Shown piece after piece: positions 36,011-46,800 of a DNA stretch of 64,000 nucleotides (positions within the stretch are counted from its first letter, which is position 1; the number at the start of each line of letters is the position of its first letter). Under the pieces are notes generated by a model. The model was not told the DNA's origin and searched no databases. It saw only the letters and a list, made by a program, of their open reading frames with translations. A program made the position numbers and the translations under genes. The DNA comes from Marinilabiliaceae bacterium (GTDB lineage: Bacteria; Bacteroidota; Bacteroidia; Bacteroidales; Marinilabiliaceae): contig JAFGBR010000074.1 in assembly GCA_016933045.1 (NCBI GenBank), positions 58,882 to 122,881 on the forward strand. Direction: 5' to 3'.

Positions 36011-37051
36011 CTATACCTGTATGAATCGTTTACGTATCCAGCGCGGAATTAAAAAAGCTCCAATCAATAAATATGGATAATAACTAACCAAACGCCATAA
36101 AAATGACATAAAATTCTCCATTCCCTGCGGAAGGTCGCCCGACAAAAACTCTTTAAAAATATACTCAGCAAATCCGGCTCCACCTGGAGTAGGTGTTACA
36201 AGCATCATAATCCACATAAGCAATTGTTTGGCAAATACTAAAATATGCGATTCGAGATAGAGATAATTATAACCAAACATAAATAAAATGAGTGCATTAA
36301 CAACCCAATAACGTGATGTCCAACTAAAACCTGTAGCAATAAATGCCTTAATCCAATATTTAATAGGCCAATTTTTAAACTGTGCTGATGCTTCGAGTAA
36401 ATCATTTCCCGATTCATTTGCTTTCGGTCGCCACCTACGAATAATTGGAAGCCTGAATATAAAAAGAAGCAACCATTTTAAGCCTCTAGGATTTAACAAC
36501 AATCCGTAAAAAACAAAAATCGAATAAACCAGTTTTATAGAATAACCAATTACTGCAACCCAGAAAAAATGACTGTTTTCACGAATCGAAAAAAGATCAG
36601 TCTGATCAAGAAATAACACCACCAAAGGAAACGTAATAATAAAATATAACTCATCAAGCAATGATGTCATTAGTACTATGGCAGAACTTTTTCCTAAATT
36701 AATACCTTCTTTGTTTATAAAAAATATAGCAACACTGGTTCCTCCAACCGCCGATGGTGTAATAGCCGATGTAAACTCCCACAACATTACTATATTCAGG
36801 CATCGTCCCCAGGATAATTCATTATTAGAAAGAATTCGTATTCTCCATATATAGCCTATATCGCGAATTGCCATTAACAAAAAGGCAATAAGTAAAAAAA
36901 TAATTGAACTGGCAGTTAGTTTTATAAGTGTTAATGATTGAAAATCAAAATCTCTCATAAGGAAAGCCGAAACGGCAATTCCAATTAACAAAGGAAAAAT
37001 GATTCTGCCTGGTTTTACTTTATTTAATATCTTACCCGAATTATCTACCAT
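36011..37051 (-). CDS. Flippase-like membrane protein (LPG synthase TM region family)
   Basis: A 346-residue protein with about eight transmembrane segments and the family motif TPSAVGGTSVAIFFINKEGI plus PTPGGAGFAEYIF near the C-terminus. This is the UPF0104/AglD/MprF-TM family, whose members flip lipids or lipid-linked sugars. It lacks the soluble aminoacyltransferase domain of MprF. It is upstream of the binding lipoprotein on the same strand with 93 bases between, so operon membership is uncertain. Confidence 0.82.
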   Translation of the reverse strand: MVDNSGKILNKVKPGRIIFPLLIGIAVSAFLMRDFDFQSLTLIKLTASSIIFLLIAFLLMAIRDIGYIWRIRILSNNELSWGRCLNIVMLWEFTSAITPSAVGGTSVAIFFINKEGINLGKSSAIVLMTSLLDELYFIITFPLVVLFLDQTDLFSIRENSHFFWVAVIGYSIKLVYSIFVFYGLLLNPRGLKWLLLFIFRLPIIRRWRPKANESGNDLLEASAQFKNWPIKYWIKAFIATGFSWTSRYWVVNALILFMFGYNYLYLESHILVFAKQLLMWIMMLVTPTPGGAGFAEYIFKEFLSGDLPQGMENFMSFLWRLVSYYPYLLIGAFLIPRWIRKRFIQV

Positions 37052-37123
37052 CTTTTAATTTTCAAATGTTTTAAAAGTAGGGTAATCGATTGATATTTGA
37101 AAGAAAAAACCAAATAAATATAA

Positions 37124-37966
37124 CTACGAATAGATCTGTTGGTATATCATATCGGTATAATTATTTAATCCCAAAAGCACTTCATGCAACTGTCGATCAA
37201 CAACAGTTCTCATTGGTCGTTTGCCAAATGGTTGTTCTATAAGACGTGCTATTGCATTTGCAACTCCTTCGGGCTTTTGATCAATACCTTCTTCCATTTC
37301 TTGCTTTAGTTTTTCGCTAAATTCCTGCAGACTATTCGCTACAGAACCATACTGTTTTAACACATCATGCGATGGCATTTCAGATGAAAAATCAGACATC
37401 TTCATACCCAACCCAGTTGTAGGATGAGGACCGGGTTCCACGATAACCGAATCAATACCCAAAGGTTTCAATTCATATCTCCAGGTTTCGGCCAATGCTT
37501 CCATGGCGAATTTGCTGGCACTGTAAGCACCCCAAACAGGCATTACAATTCGTCCAACAATACTGGATACTGAAATGATAAGTCCCTCTTGGTGTTGGCG
37601 CATCAACGGAATGATCTGACGTGTTAATTCATAAAAACCAAATACATTAACCTCAAAGATTCTTTTCATATTATCAACCGAGTGAACTTCAGAAAAACCT
37701 ATTCCACAAACACCGGCATTATTCACCAGTACATCAATCTTCCTGTTTTTTACTATTTGAACTGCTGAATTAATTGAATCACCTGAAGATAAATCAAGTT
37801 CAATAACTTCAATATTGGCTATTCCCGACAACTCTTCTACCACCTGCTTATTAAGTGTTTTAGTATTTCTAATGCCTGCCAAAACATAATACCCTCTTGC
37901 CGCCAAAAACTCCGCTGTAACTTTTCCAAATCCGGTACTACAACCGGTAATAAAAACTGTCTTCAT
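37124..37966 (-). CDS. Short-chain dehydrogenase/reductase
   Basis: A 280-residue classical SDR: TGCSTGFG cofactor motif (7-14), NNAG (82-85), Ser134/135, and YSASK with Tyr148 and Lys152. The C-terminal extension and EPGPHPTTGLG segment place it among the retinol-dehydrogenase-like oxidoreductases. The substrate is unknown. It is divergent from an AraC-type regulator 117 bases away, which is a likely controller of it. Confidence 0.88.
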   Translation of the reverse strand: MKTVFITGCSTGFGKVTAEFLAARGYYVLAGIRNTKTLNKQVVEELSGIANIEVIELDLSSGDSINSAVQIVKNRKIDVLVNNAGVCGIGFSEVHSVDNMKRIFEVNVFGFYELTRQIIPLMRQHQEGLIISVSSIVGRIVMPVWGAYSASKFAMEALAETWRYELKPLGIDSVIVEPGPHPTTGLGMKMSDFSSEMPSHDVLKQYGSVANSLQEFSEKLKQEMEEGIDQKPEGVANAIARLIEQPFGKRPMRTVVDRQLHEVLLGLNNYTDMIYQQIYS

Positions 37967-38056
37967 ATTTTTTCTGTTTTAGATAAATCTTATTGCAAAT
38001 ATCCATATTACCTTTTTATTAGCGTATCAAAATCTGATCATTAGGTTTGGAAATCT

Positions 38057-38064
38057 TATCTTTG
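38057..38064 (+). promoter_or_regulatory. Promoter -7 element of the AraC gene
   Basis: TATCTTTG (38057-38064) is an exact match to the Bacteroidota TAnnTTTG element. A TCTG, one mismatch from TTTG, lies 20 bases upstream (38033-38036). Transcription would start about 13 bases before the ATG at 38084. Confidence 0.6.
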
Positions 38065-38083
38065 TTAAAAATGACATCTCTAA

Positions 38084-38971
38084 ATGTATCATCAACCACA
38101 AATAAGACAGATACAACGGTTATTAGGACCGGCAACCGAAGAACAGCTTCGGTTTATCGATACATTTTTATTTGAAGATATTGCTATCTTCCTGCCGGTT
38201 GCAGGACCCTGTTACTATGCATTATCTGAAGATCATGTTCACCCTTCGTATATGGTAATTTATTCATTTACAAAAAAAGGAAAAGGCTGGGTAAAAGGAA
38301 TCGCACAAGATGCTTTAAACCCCGGTGATTTTCTTATTATGCCCCCGAATATAAAACATCAGGAGATTGAAGAGAGTGAAACCCCAAGATACCTTGCTGT
38401 ATGTATAATGCCCGAATTGATAGAACCCATTGCCCACGAATACGAAATAAATATGGATCAATTACGATCTGATATAATAACAACTAAAGCCAATAGCCAG
38501 TTTTTACCATTATGCTGGCAGTTTATTGCCGAATCGGGTTCGTGGAATCAATGCAACAAGAGTTTATTAAAAGCAATCTCCATCCAAATATGTCATTCAA
38601 TAATCAGGAGTCTGTTTCAACCAAGCAAACAATCCAATCAAACACAATGGCGACCCGAAATAGGTCAAAGTGTTGCTTTCATACACAGCCATCTGCACGA
38701 AAAAATCGGACTTCGGGATATTGCAAATGCTGCACACATGTCGATATCAAATTTCTCAAGATGCTTTAAAAAAGAGATGGAACAAACACCCATTGAATAT
38801 CTATTAGAACAACGCCTGTATAAAGCAAAAAGCATGTTGCTATCTGATCAATTCGCAATGACCGACATAGCAACATCATGTGGGTTTAACACAGTATCAT
38901 ACTTCTCTTCATCGTTTCGAAAACAAAATAGTATATCTCCAGAGAAATACAGACAACGATTAAAAAAGTAA
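38084..38971 (+). CDS. AraC-family transcriptional regulator
   Basis: A 295-residue regulator with a cupin-like N-terminal sensor domain (LNPGDFLIMPPNIKH near 90-105) and a C-terminal double helix-turn-helix: IGLRDIANAAHMSISNFSRCF and MTDIATSCGFNTVSYFSSSFRK, ending in the usual SPEKYR. It probably regulates the divergent SDR gene. The XPF-like nuclease follows after one base, so the two are cotranscribed, although a functional link is not evident. Confidence 0.9.
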   Translation: MYHQPQIRQIQRLLGPATEEQLRFIDTFLFEDIAIFLPVAGPCYYALSEDHVHPSYMVIYSFTKKGKGWVKGIAQDALNPGDFLIMPPNIKHQEIEESETPRYLAVCIMPELIEPIAHEYEINMDQLRSDIITTKANSQFLPLCWQFIAESGSWNQCNKSLLKAISIQICHSIIRSLFQPSKQSNQTQWRPEIGQSVAFIHSHLHEKIGLRDIANAAHMSISNFSRCFKKEMEQTPIEYLLEQRLYKAKSMLLSDQFAMTDIATSCGFNTVSYFSSSFRKQNSISPEKYRQRLKK

Positions 38972-38972
38972 C

Positions 38973-39620
38973 ATGATAAATGGTCAAATTAATATTACTG
39001 CCGATTACAGAGAGGTGCCATCAAAACTGCCAGAAATGCTTAATGGATTGGATATTGCTGTTTCATTGTTTCGAATGAAAGCCGGTGATTATTTAATTAA
39101 CGATGAGATTATTATTGAACGTAAAACACGCGACGATTTTGCATTATCAATCATACAGGGCAGACTTTTTAATCAATGTGCAAAATTAAAAAAGAGCAAC
39201 AAGCATGTTATTTTACTTATAGAAGGTAACCCCTATAACACCCGGCACGATATAGACCGGCAGGCTATTAAAGGAGCGTTGTTATCAATTGCAGTTTGTT
39301 GGCAAATACCCATCATTTATTCGATCGATACAGCCGATTCCGCTCAAATGCTTTACTTAATGGGCAAACAGTTACTAAAGAATCACTCGGGTTATTTCAG
39401 AAATAGCAAATCACCCAAAAACATAAAAAAAAAAGCAGTTTACTTTTTACAAGGGTTACCTTCTGTTGGAATCGTATTAGCTAAATTGTTACTCGAAAAA
39501 TTCGGATCTGTTGAGAATGTATTACTAGCCAATGAAAATCAACTCCTCGAAATAGAAGGCATAGGAAAGAAAAAAGCTGAAAAAATACGTTCATTTATTA
39601 CACATAATATGAACAAATGA
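38973..39620 (+). CDS. XPF/ERCC4-type nuclease with C-terminal helix-hairpin-helix
   Basis: A 215-residue structure-specific nuclease candidate. The ERCC4 active site is complete: GDY (38-40), IERKTRDDF (Glu49, Arg50, Lys51, Asp54/55), i.e. the GDx(n)ERKx3D motif. The C-terminal 60 residues form tandem HhH (GLPSVGIVLAKLLLEKFGSV, EIEGIGKKKAEKI). This is the minimal nuclease-HhH2 module of archaeal XPF/Hef and eukaryotic Mus81, without a helicase. The family is uncommon in bacteria compared with archaea. It probably cuts branched or flapped DNA. It is downstream of and one base away from an AraC regulator. Confidence 0.85.
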   Translation: MINGQINITADYREVPSKLPEMLNGLDIAVSLFRMKAGDYLINDEIIIERKTRDDFALSIIQGRLFNQCAKLKKSNKHVILLIEGNPYNTRHDIDRQAIKGALLSIAVCWQIPIIYSIDTADSAQMLYLMGKQLLKNHSGYFRNSKSPKNIKKKAVYFLQGLPSVGIVLAKLLLEKFGSVENVLLANENQLLEIEGIGKKKAEKIRSFITHNMNK

Positions 39621-39672
39621 TTAAATATCAGCTACAAAAAAATATCAATACAAAAACTAATCCAATATAATA

Positions 39673-40986
39673 CTAATAAAGAATGGGATATATTTTTGGA
39701 TCACCCAAAAGAACATCTCTCTTTTTAATTTCAACAATAGCGTTTTCAATCTGACTTAAGGTACATGGCTGTGTTTCAATCGAAAACATTGCCTTATCCT
39801 GTACATGACGATTATGTGTTACGGTATAAATATTAACATCCTGCTTACCAATTTCAGTTGTTACAAGCCCTGTAATACCCGGCCTGTCTTTGGTTTCAAA
39901 CGAAATAACGTAAGGAAATGAAAAATGATTCAATCCTTTAAAAATTATTTTTTTCGATGGAAGAGTCTTAATCATCAAATCGTTATACCTAGCAATAAAA
40001 ATTATATCGGCAACAATAGAACTTGCAGTTTCAGAAGAACCGGCACCTGCTCCAATAAGAACATGTTTGCCCGAATACCTGTTAATGGTTCGCACAGCAT
40101 TTGTAGCACCATTAACTCCCGACAATAAATTTTCATTCTTAACCATCATGGGGCAAACACCTCCAAATACGTTATCACCTTCTTTTTTGGAAAAACAAAT
40201 GAGTTTAAACCTAGCTCCAATTTCTTTGGCATATTCCATATCAGTACTGGTAATATTCTGTATACCCTGGTAGTTTATTTCCTCCATTGTAACATCTATG
40301 CCAAAAACCAATTTCATTAAAATAATAATTTTATGAGCTGCATCGCCACCGCTAATGTCCAATGTCGGATCAGCTTCGGCATAACCGGCTTCCTGCGCAA
40401 GTTTTAAGGCATCTTCGAATGTTAATGAATCATCAAACATCCTCGATAAAATATAATTGCTAGTGCCATTTAAAATTCCCGATACAGATATTATTTCATC
40501 ACCGGTAAAACTTTCCTTAATAGTTTTAATTATTGGAATCGCACCACATACAGCAGCTTCAAAACCAACAGAAACATTTTTAGATTCAGCAGCTTCAAAA
40601 ATTTCTTTTCCACGCTCGGCCAACAATGCTTTATTAGCCGTTACCAAATTTTTTCCCGACCTACAAATATTAACACACAAATAATAAACAAAATCGCTGA
40701 TGCCGCCAACGGTTTCAACAACCAAATCAATATCATTATCGTTCAATACTTCATCAATATATTTATTGGTTTCTTCTCTAGTAAGGTTTTTTCCTCCACC
40801 ACAAAATAAATCTTTATCCAAACCAAAACGTTCAATTGCAACTGAAGGATTAAGCTCAATAATTTTCTTTAACCTTATATTTCGTCCAGCTTTTTCTGTC
40901 AACGACAAATTAATCTCATTCAAAATTTGAGCAACACCTCCACCAACAGTTCCACAACCAATAATAGCAATATTGAAAGTTTTCAT
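39673..40986 (-). CDS. hom: Homoserine dehydrogenase
   Basis: A 437-residue monofunctional homoserine dehydrogenase with ACT domain. The NAD-binding GCGTVGGGVAQIL is at the N-terminus, the catalytic region contains GILNGTSNYIL and AEADPTLDISGGDAAHK (Asp/Lys residues), and the C-terminal ACT domain begins near residue 355 (FETKDRPGITGLV) for feedback control. The ATG at 40986 is preferred because the nine residues upstream are unlike the family. It reduces aspartate semialdehyde to homoserine. Confidence 0.95.
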   Translation of the reverse strand: MKTFNIAIIGCGTVGGGVAQILNEINLSLTEKAGRNIRLKKIIELNPSVAIERFGLDKDLFCGGGKNLTREETNKYIDEVLNDNDIDLVVETVGGISDFVYYLCVNICRSGKNLVTANKALLAERGKEIFEAAESKNVSVGFEAAVCGAIPIIKTIKESFTGDEIISVSGILNGTSNYILSRMFDDSLTFEDALKLAQEAGYAEADPTLDISGGDAAHKIIILMKLVFGIDVTMEEINYQGIQNITSTDMEYAKEIGARFKLICFSKKEGDNVFGGVCPMMVKNENLLSGVNGATNAVRTINRYSGKHVLIGAGAGSSETASSIVADIIFIARYNDLMIKTLPSKKIIFKGLNHFSFPYVISFETKDRPGITGLVTTEIGKQDVNIYTVTHNRHVQDKAMFSIETQPCTLSQIENAIVEIKKRDVLLGDPKIYPILY

Positions 40987-41179
40987 TTGTATATTATTTA
41001 ATAATAAACCCAATTACTCAATAAAACAATCGTTATAATAACCCGTTTATTCTATTTAAACGACAAAAGAGTGCGCAATATATAAAAATATAAGGATTTT
41101 TAAATACCCCTGTTACATTGCATCTGTTTTTTCTTTACTTATAAAAGCGTATTTTCGTGGTTTAATATAAATTAACTAT

Positions 41180-41518
41180 ATGGATTCATTACGGCAGAAA
41201 AAAATATCCCGTTTAGTACAAAAAGATTTAGGTGAGATTTTTCAAAGAGAGGTTTCTGATTTAATTTCAGGAACAATGGTGTCGGTAACAACGGTAAGAG
41301 TTTCTCCCGATTTAGGAATTGCAAAGGTATATTTAAGTATTTTTCCTTCGGAGAAAAAAAATGAGATATTTGAAAGTGTTAAAGCAGGTGCCCCTAAAAT
41401 TCGCCATCTACTGGGCAGGCGTGTTGGAAAACAGTTAAGAGTTATTCCCGAACTTCATTTTTATATCGATGATTCATTAGATTACATCGAAAATATTGAC
41501 CGACTATTAAAAGAATAA
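41180..41518 (+). CDS. rbfA: 30S ribosome-binding factor A
   Basis: A 112-residue KH-fold RbfA: RQKKISRLVQKDLGEIFQRE at the N-terminus, then VTTVRVSPDLGIAKVYLSIFP and the PELHFYIDDSLDYIENIDRLL C-terminus. It binds the 30S subunit in late maturation at low temperature. A LolC/E-like permease gene starts 16 bases downstream, a common arrangement in Bacteroidota. Confidence 0.95.
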   Translation: MDSLRQKKISRLVQKDLGEIFQREVSDLISGTMVSVTTVRVSPDLGIAKVYLSIFPSEKKNEIFESVKAGAPKIRHLLGRRVGKQLRVIPELHFYIDDSLDYIENIDRLLKE

Positions 41519-41534
41519 AACAACACTAAAAAAA

Positions 41535-42770
41535 TTGAGACTCTCTTTTAACATAGCAATCCGATATTTGTTTGCGCGAAAATCGCAAAATGTAATTAAT
41601 ATCATTTCAATGATTTCGGTAATTGGGGTTATGACCGGAACAATAGCATTATTACTGGTTTTATCGGTTTTTAATGGTTTACATGGGCTTATTGGAAACC
41701 TTTACGGAGCATTTGATCCGGATATTCGTATTGAGCCTGTCAGGGGGAAAAATTTTTCTGTTGATTCAATACCATATCAACAATTAATCAAAACCGAAGG
41801 TATTGAAAATATTTCAATGGTATTAACCGATCAGGCATTACTTAAATACGATAAACGAACTGTACCTGCAATGGTTATGGGTGTTGACTCGCTTTTTAAC
41901 AAGGTAAATGGTATTGATTCTATTATGGTTGAAGGAAAATTTTCGCTAAATAACTCACATGCAAATATGGGTTACTTAGGATTTATTTTAGCTGATCAGT
42001 TATCTGTTGGCTTAAATTTCGTAACACCACTTGTCATTTACGTTCCCCGTAAGAATTCGGGCTTTAGCATGCTTAATGCACAACACGCTTTTAAACAGGA
42101 TGTTATAATACCAGCAGGTACATTTGCCGTTAAACAGGTCGAATACGACTCGCAATACCTTATTATAGGGCTAGATAAAGCCCGCCGATTATTAGAATAT
42201 GACAAGAGTATTGTTTCACATCTTTATATAAAAACAGAGCCCAATGCCAATGTTGAACAAATAATAAATGAAATAAAAAATTTATTAGGCGATAATTTGT
42301 TAGTAAAAAACAAAGAAGAGCAACATGCTACACTTTTTAAAATGATGAAAGTAGAAAAACTTATAGCCTATCTTATTCTTTCATTCATACTAATTATTGC
42401 CGCTTTTAATATTGTTGGAACATTATCTATGCTTATTTACGAAAAAAAGGAGAGTATTTTCACATTAAAGAGTATGGGAGCAAACAAAAAAACAGTGACG
42501 CGGGTTTTTCTGTTCGAAGGATGGCTTATTTCGCTAATAGGCGTAGGCAGTGGATTAATAATTGGCATTATATTAATAGTAGTACAACAACAATTTGGGA
42601 TAGTAAAATTTCAGGGAGATTCATCATTTATTACAGATGCCTATCCGGTTATTAATTCTTTTCAGGATGTATTAATGGTTATGATAACAGTACCTGCTAT
42701 CAATTTTTTAGCCTCATGGTATTCGGTTCGATCTATTGTTCGAAAATACTATAATTCAGTTACTGAATAG
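41535..42770 (+). CDS. LolC/LolE-type ABC permease (FtsX family)
   Basis: A 411-residue inner-membrane protein with the LolC/E layout: N-terminal TM helix (about 25-48), a large periplasmic MacB-like domain (about 50-270), and three C-terminal TM helices with GTLSMLIYEKKESIFTLKSMGANKKTV. It would act with a LolD ATPase (not adjacent) to release lipoproteins from the inner membrane. The start is TTG at 41535: an in-frame stop lies nine bases upstream and the family start RLSFNIAIRYLFARKS needs this codon. The 3' end overlaps the convergent dusB gene by 22 bases. Confidence 0.88.
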   Translation: MRLSFNIAIRYLFARKSQNVINIISMISVIGVMTGTIALLLVLSVFNGLHGLIGNLYGAFDPDIRIEPVRGKNFSVDSIPYQQLIKTEGIENISMVLTDQALLKYDKRTVPAMVMGVDSLFNKVNGIDSIMVEGKFSLNNSHANMGYLGFILADQLSVGLNFVTPLVIYVPRKNSGFSMLNAQHAFKQDVIIPAGTFAVKQVEYDSQYLIIGLDKARRLLEYDKSIVSHLYIKTEPNANVEQIINEIKNLLGDNLLVKNKEEQHATLFKMMKVEKLIAYLILSFILIIAAFNIVGTLSMLIYEKKESIFTLKSMGANKKTVTRVFLFEGWLISLIGVGSGLIIGIILIVVQQQFGIVKFQGDSSFITDAYPVINSFQDVLMVMITVPAINFLASWYSVRSIVRKYYNSVTE

Positions 42771-43744
42771 TTACCATATATTTTAACTATTTCATCTAAA
42801 CAACTAAAAACCTCATCTTTCAAGTCCGATTGTAACATTTTAATTTTCAGAACTCTAAAATTTGGTAATCCTTTAAAAGTAACTGCCAAATGTCTGCGCA
42901 TATGTAAAATACCTCTACGTTCATCAAGCCAATCGATGGATTTTTGAAGCTGGTATTTAACCATTTCAACATGTTCTGATATTGAAAGCTGAGGTAGCAA
43001 CTCCCCGGTTTTTAAATAATGTTTAATCTCTTTAAAAATCCAAGGTCTTCCAATACTGGGACGGCCAATCATCAGAGCATCTACACCAAACGTATCTAGA
43101 TTATATTTTGCTCTCTGGGGTGAAATAATATCACCATTACCAATAACAGGGATAACCATACGCGGATTATTTTTCACCTCTCCTATCAGAGTCCAGTCGG
43201 CCTCGCCATTATACATCTGAGCCCTGGTACGTCCGTGTATTGTAATAGCTTTAATGCCAGTATCCTGAAGCTGCTCAGCAATATCAACAATATATTTGCT
43301 ATTTTCGTCCCAACCTAATCGTGTTTTAACCGTTACTGGTAATTTCACGGCCTTAACTATTTCAGAAGTCATCTTAATCATTTTCGGAATATCTAACAAC
43401 ATTCCGGCTCCGGCTCCTCTATTGGCAATTTTTTTAACCGGACACCCAAAATTAATGTCAATTAAATCAGGATTTGCCTCTTCAGCAATTTTAGCCGCCT
43501 CAACCATTGGCTCAATCTCATTACCATAAATTTGTATTCCCACGGGGCGCTCGTGGTCATCGATAGTCATTTTACGTAATGTTTTTTGAACATTACGAAT
43601 TAAAGCATCCGACGAAACAAATTCGGTGTATAATAAATCGGCACCATTTTGTTTACACAACTTCCTAAACGAAAGATCAGTTACATCTTCCATTGGTGCA
43701 AGTAATAGTGGGGTGGAGCCTAAGTCAAGTGATCCTATCTTCAC
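42749..43744 (-). CDS. dusB: tRNA-dihydrouridine synthase B
   Basis: A 331-residue FMN-dependent enzyme that reduces uridines in the tRNA D-loop. Motifs: LAPMEDVTDLSFRKLC (FMN), DINFGCPVKK with the catalytic Cys101, VTVKTRLGWD, ITIHGRTRAQMY and IGNGDI, DALMIGRPSIGRPW. The 3' end overlaps the LolC/E-like gene by 22 bases, tail to tail. Confidence 0.95.
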   Translation of the reverse strand: MKIGSLDLGSTPLLLAPMEDVTDLSFRKLCKQNGADLLYTEFVSSDALIRNVQKTLRKMTIDDHERPVGIQIYGNEIEPMVEAAKIAEEANPDLIDINFGCPVKKIANRGAGAGMLLDIPKMIKMTSEIVKAVKLPVTVKTRLGWDENSKYIVDIAEQLQDTGIKAITIHGRTRAQMYNGEADWTLIGEVKNNPRMVIPVIGNGDIISPQRAKYNLDTFGVDALMIGRPSIGRPWIFKEIKHYLKTGELLPQLSISEHVEMVKYQLQKSIDWLDERRGILHMRRHLAVTFKGLPNFRVLKIKMLQSDLKDEVFSCLDEIVKIYGNYSVTEL

Positions 43745-43819
43745 AATTCATCATTTTGTGCAAAGATAAAAAATTGAATGTTTTGTATAGAATCAATTAT
43801 TCAAATATGAACTCAACAT

Positions 43820-46800
43820 TTACCATTTCGATTCGGGAATAGTAAACGAAAATGTACTTCCCTGTCCTTTTTCGGATATAACAGAAAGAGTGCCATTGTT
43901 TCGTTCAATAAACTCTTTGCAAATGACCAATCCAAGTCCGGTTCCTCTTTCTCCTTCAGTCCCTTTTGTTCCTTTTATCAATTGTGGTTTAAACAAATTA
44001 TTTAGGGCATCGCCGGTCATTCCAACTCCATTATCTGTTACAGAAACAATTACATCACTATTAAGAGATTTAATACTAACAGTTATATTTCCATTTTTTC
44101 GAGTAAATTTTATAGCATTATTAACCAAATTTCGAATAATAGTTTTAAACATATCTACATCGCCAAAAGCTGTTATGCTCTTATTACCGGTAATTTCAAA
44201 ACCAATATTTTTACTTTCAATTTGATCATATAAAAAATGTGTTGACTCTTCAATGGCGTCAAATACCACAAAATTTTCCTGTTCAAATTTTACTGAATCA
44301 GTTTGACTGCGAGCCCACAGAAGTAAGTTTTGCAACAAATTAAACAATCTGTTTGATGATGAGTTAATATTAGCTATCATCTCTAACTTATCTTTCTCTG
44401 ATAACTCTTTAAAATCAGAACTTAAAACCTCAGTCATGCCCAATATAGTATTAAAGGGATTAAGCAAATCGTGTGCAATAATAGAAAACAACTTGTCTTT
44501 AGTTGCATTTAAATCGCTCAATTTTTTATTACTTTCGCGCAAAGCTGCTGATTGAGAAACCAAAATTTCAGTCTGTTTTTCAACCTTTTTTTGTCTATCT
44601 TCAAGCAAATGATTAATATTATCGAGGTACTCGGCCTGAGCCATCAACTCCTGGTTTGAAGCAACCAGTTCCTGGGTTTTTTCAGCAATTTCCTGTTTCA
44701 GCAATTTTCTTTGCTTTTTCATCTTTTTAGTTCGCATTAACAATGCCAACCAAAAAACTAAAATACCCACTATAACAAAGCCAATTTTAGCAATAAATGT
44801 CATGTACCAAGGTGGTAAGACTTTAAATGTTACAGATGCTCCCTTTTCATTCCAAACACCATCGTTGTTTGCAGCTTTAACACGAAATGTATAAACACCC
44901 GGTTTCAAATTTGTATAACTTGCCAAACGATCATTTCCCACATAATACCACTTGTGATCAAATCCTTCTAATGTATAAGAATATTCATTTCGTTCGGGAT
45001 TATTAAAATTTATACCAATATATTCGAAGGTAATAAGCTTATTCTCGTAATCAATTTCAAAATACTTAGTATAACTGATATGCCTTTTCAATATTGATGC
45101 CGGATCGTTCAAATTTGTCGATTTATTAAGCACTTTCACATTCGAAAGAATAACAGGAGGCGGAGTTGTATTAATTTTTATTTTCATCGGATCGAAGTAG
45201 GTAATTCCATCAACCCCTCCAAAATAAATTATACCCTCATTATCCTGATAAGATGAACGGGATATAAATTCATTACCTAATATTCCATCTGACTCATAAA
45301 AAGATTTAACCTCATTCGAAATAGGGTTTAACCGGCTTATTCCTTTTACCGTACTAATCCATAGCATTCTATTTTTATCCTCTTTAATTGCGCATATTCC
45401 AATATTCAACAAATCAATATTTAAACGACTAAAACTATTTGTTTCACGGTTGTATTTGTTTAATCCTTTATCAGTTCCAATCCAAATACTTCCATCTTTA
45501 CTTTCAAATATTACGCTAATATTACTACTGCAAATAGTTGATGAATCGCCATATATGTAATAATAATTTTCAAAACTAACATCTCCTTTAGCCATTTTAT
45601 TTAAACCCCATGCAGTACCCACCCACAAATCACCGTTTGATGCACACAAAACCTGGTTTGTCCAAGGATTGGATAAATTATTTTTATATTTATTAAGATT
45701 AACAAATCTTCGGGTTCTACTGTTAAAACGATCTATTCCATTACCATGAACAGCAATCCAGTAATCTCCATTTTCATCCTGATCTATAGAGCGAACATCA
45801 TTACCCGATATTGAAAATGGGTTATTCTCATTAAAAATAAATTTTTCAAAGGTTCGGGTTTTAGCATCATATTTTTGAAGACCACCATCGTATGTTCCAA
45901 CCCACATTTTATTATCATTATCAATAAATATAACGTTCAAACTACCACCACCTAATGATCTTGGTTCATCGTCATTATATCTCAAATACTCAATACGACC
46001 CATTTGAAAATTAAAAATATCAATCCCCGGGTATGAATTTCCAATCCACAAATTACCCTTATTATCCTTATTAATAGCATTTACTCCACCAGATGATATG
46101 CGCCAGTAATTACTCTCATTGGTATCAATAATAGCAAAGCCTTTAGATACCACACTTAAACCAATACCACCTCCACTATGTAATGCCCAATAATTTCCAT
46201 ATTTATCTTGATAAAATTTATTTATATTACCTCTTATCGAATATTTATCTTTTTTAATAGGATAATAACCATAAAATGTACCATTGTTGGTATTATAATA
46301 TTTTAGCCCGGTAAAATCAATAACCCATAACCTGTTTTGTTTATCAACAAATAAATCAATTACCTGCTCTGTATTTGGGTGTGGATTAATATGTTGGCGA
46401 AAAATATGTGTCGCGGTATCTAATGACAAAAGGCCGGCTCCTCTTGTTCCAAGCCACAACTTACGATCTTTAAATACCATTCCGTGAATTTCCTGGTTAA
46501 TTAATTTTGTTGAATCCAAACGATTTGAATATTGGTATTTATATGTTTGTTTCTTATTATAATTATAATATGTTAATCCGCCTTCGTGCAAACCGGCTAT
46601 CCAAAAATTATTAAACCTGTCAATAATAAATTTTGATATTTCACCAGTTGCTATTGAAACAAAAGGTTTAAAAACACAACTAATCGAATCGAACCTGTAA
46701 ATAATACTCGACGCACTGACAAAAATTTCACCTTCTGAATTTTCAGAAACCTGATTGACATTAAAGTCATCAGGATTGCTGTATCGTAGATCAAATTTAT

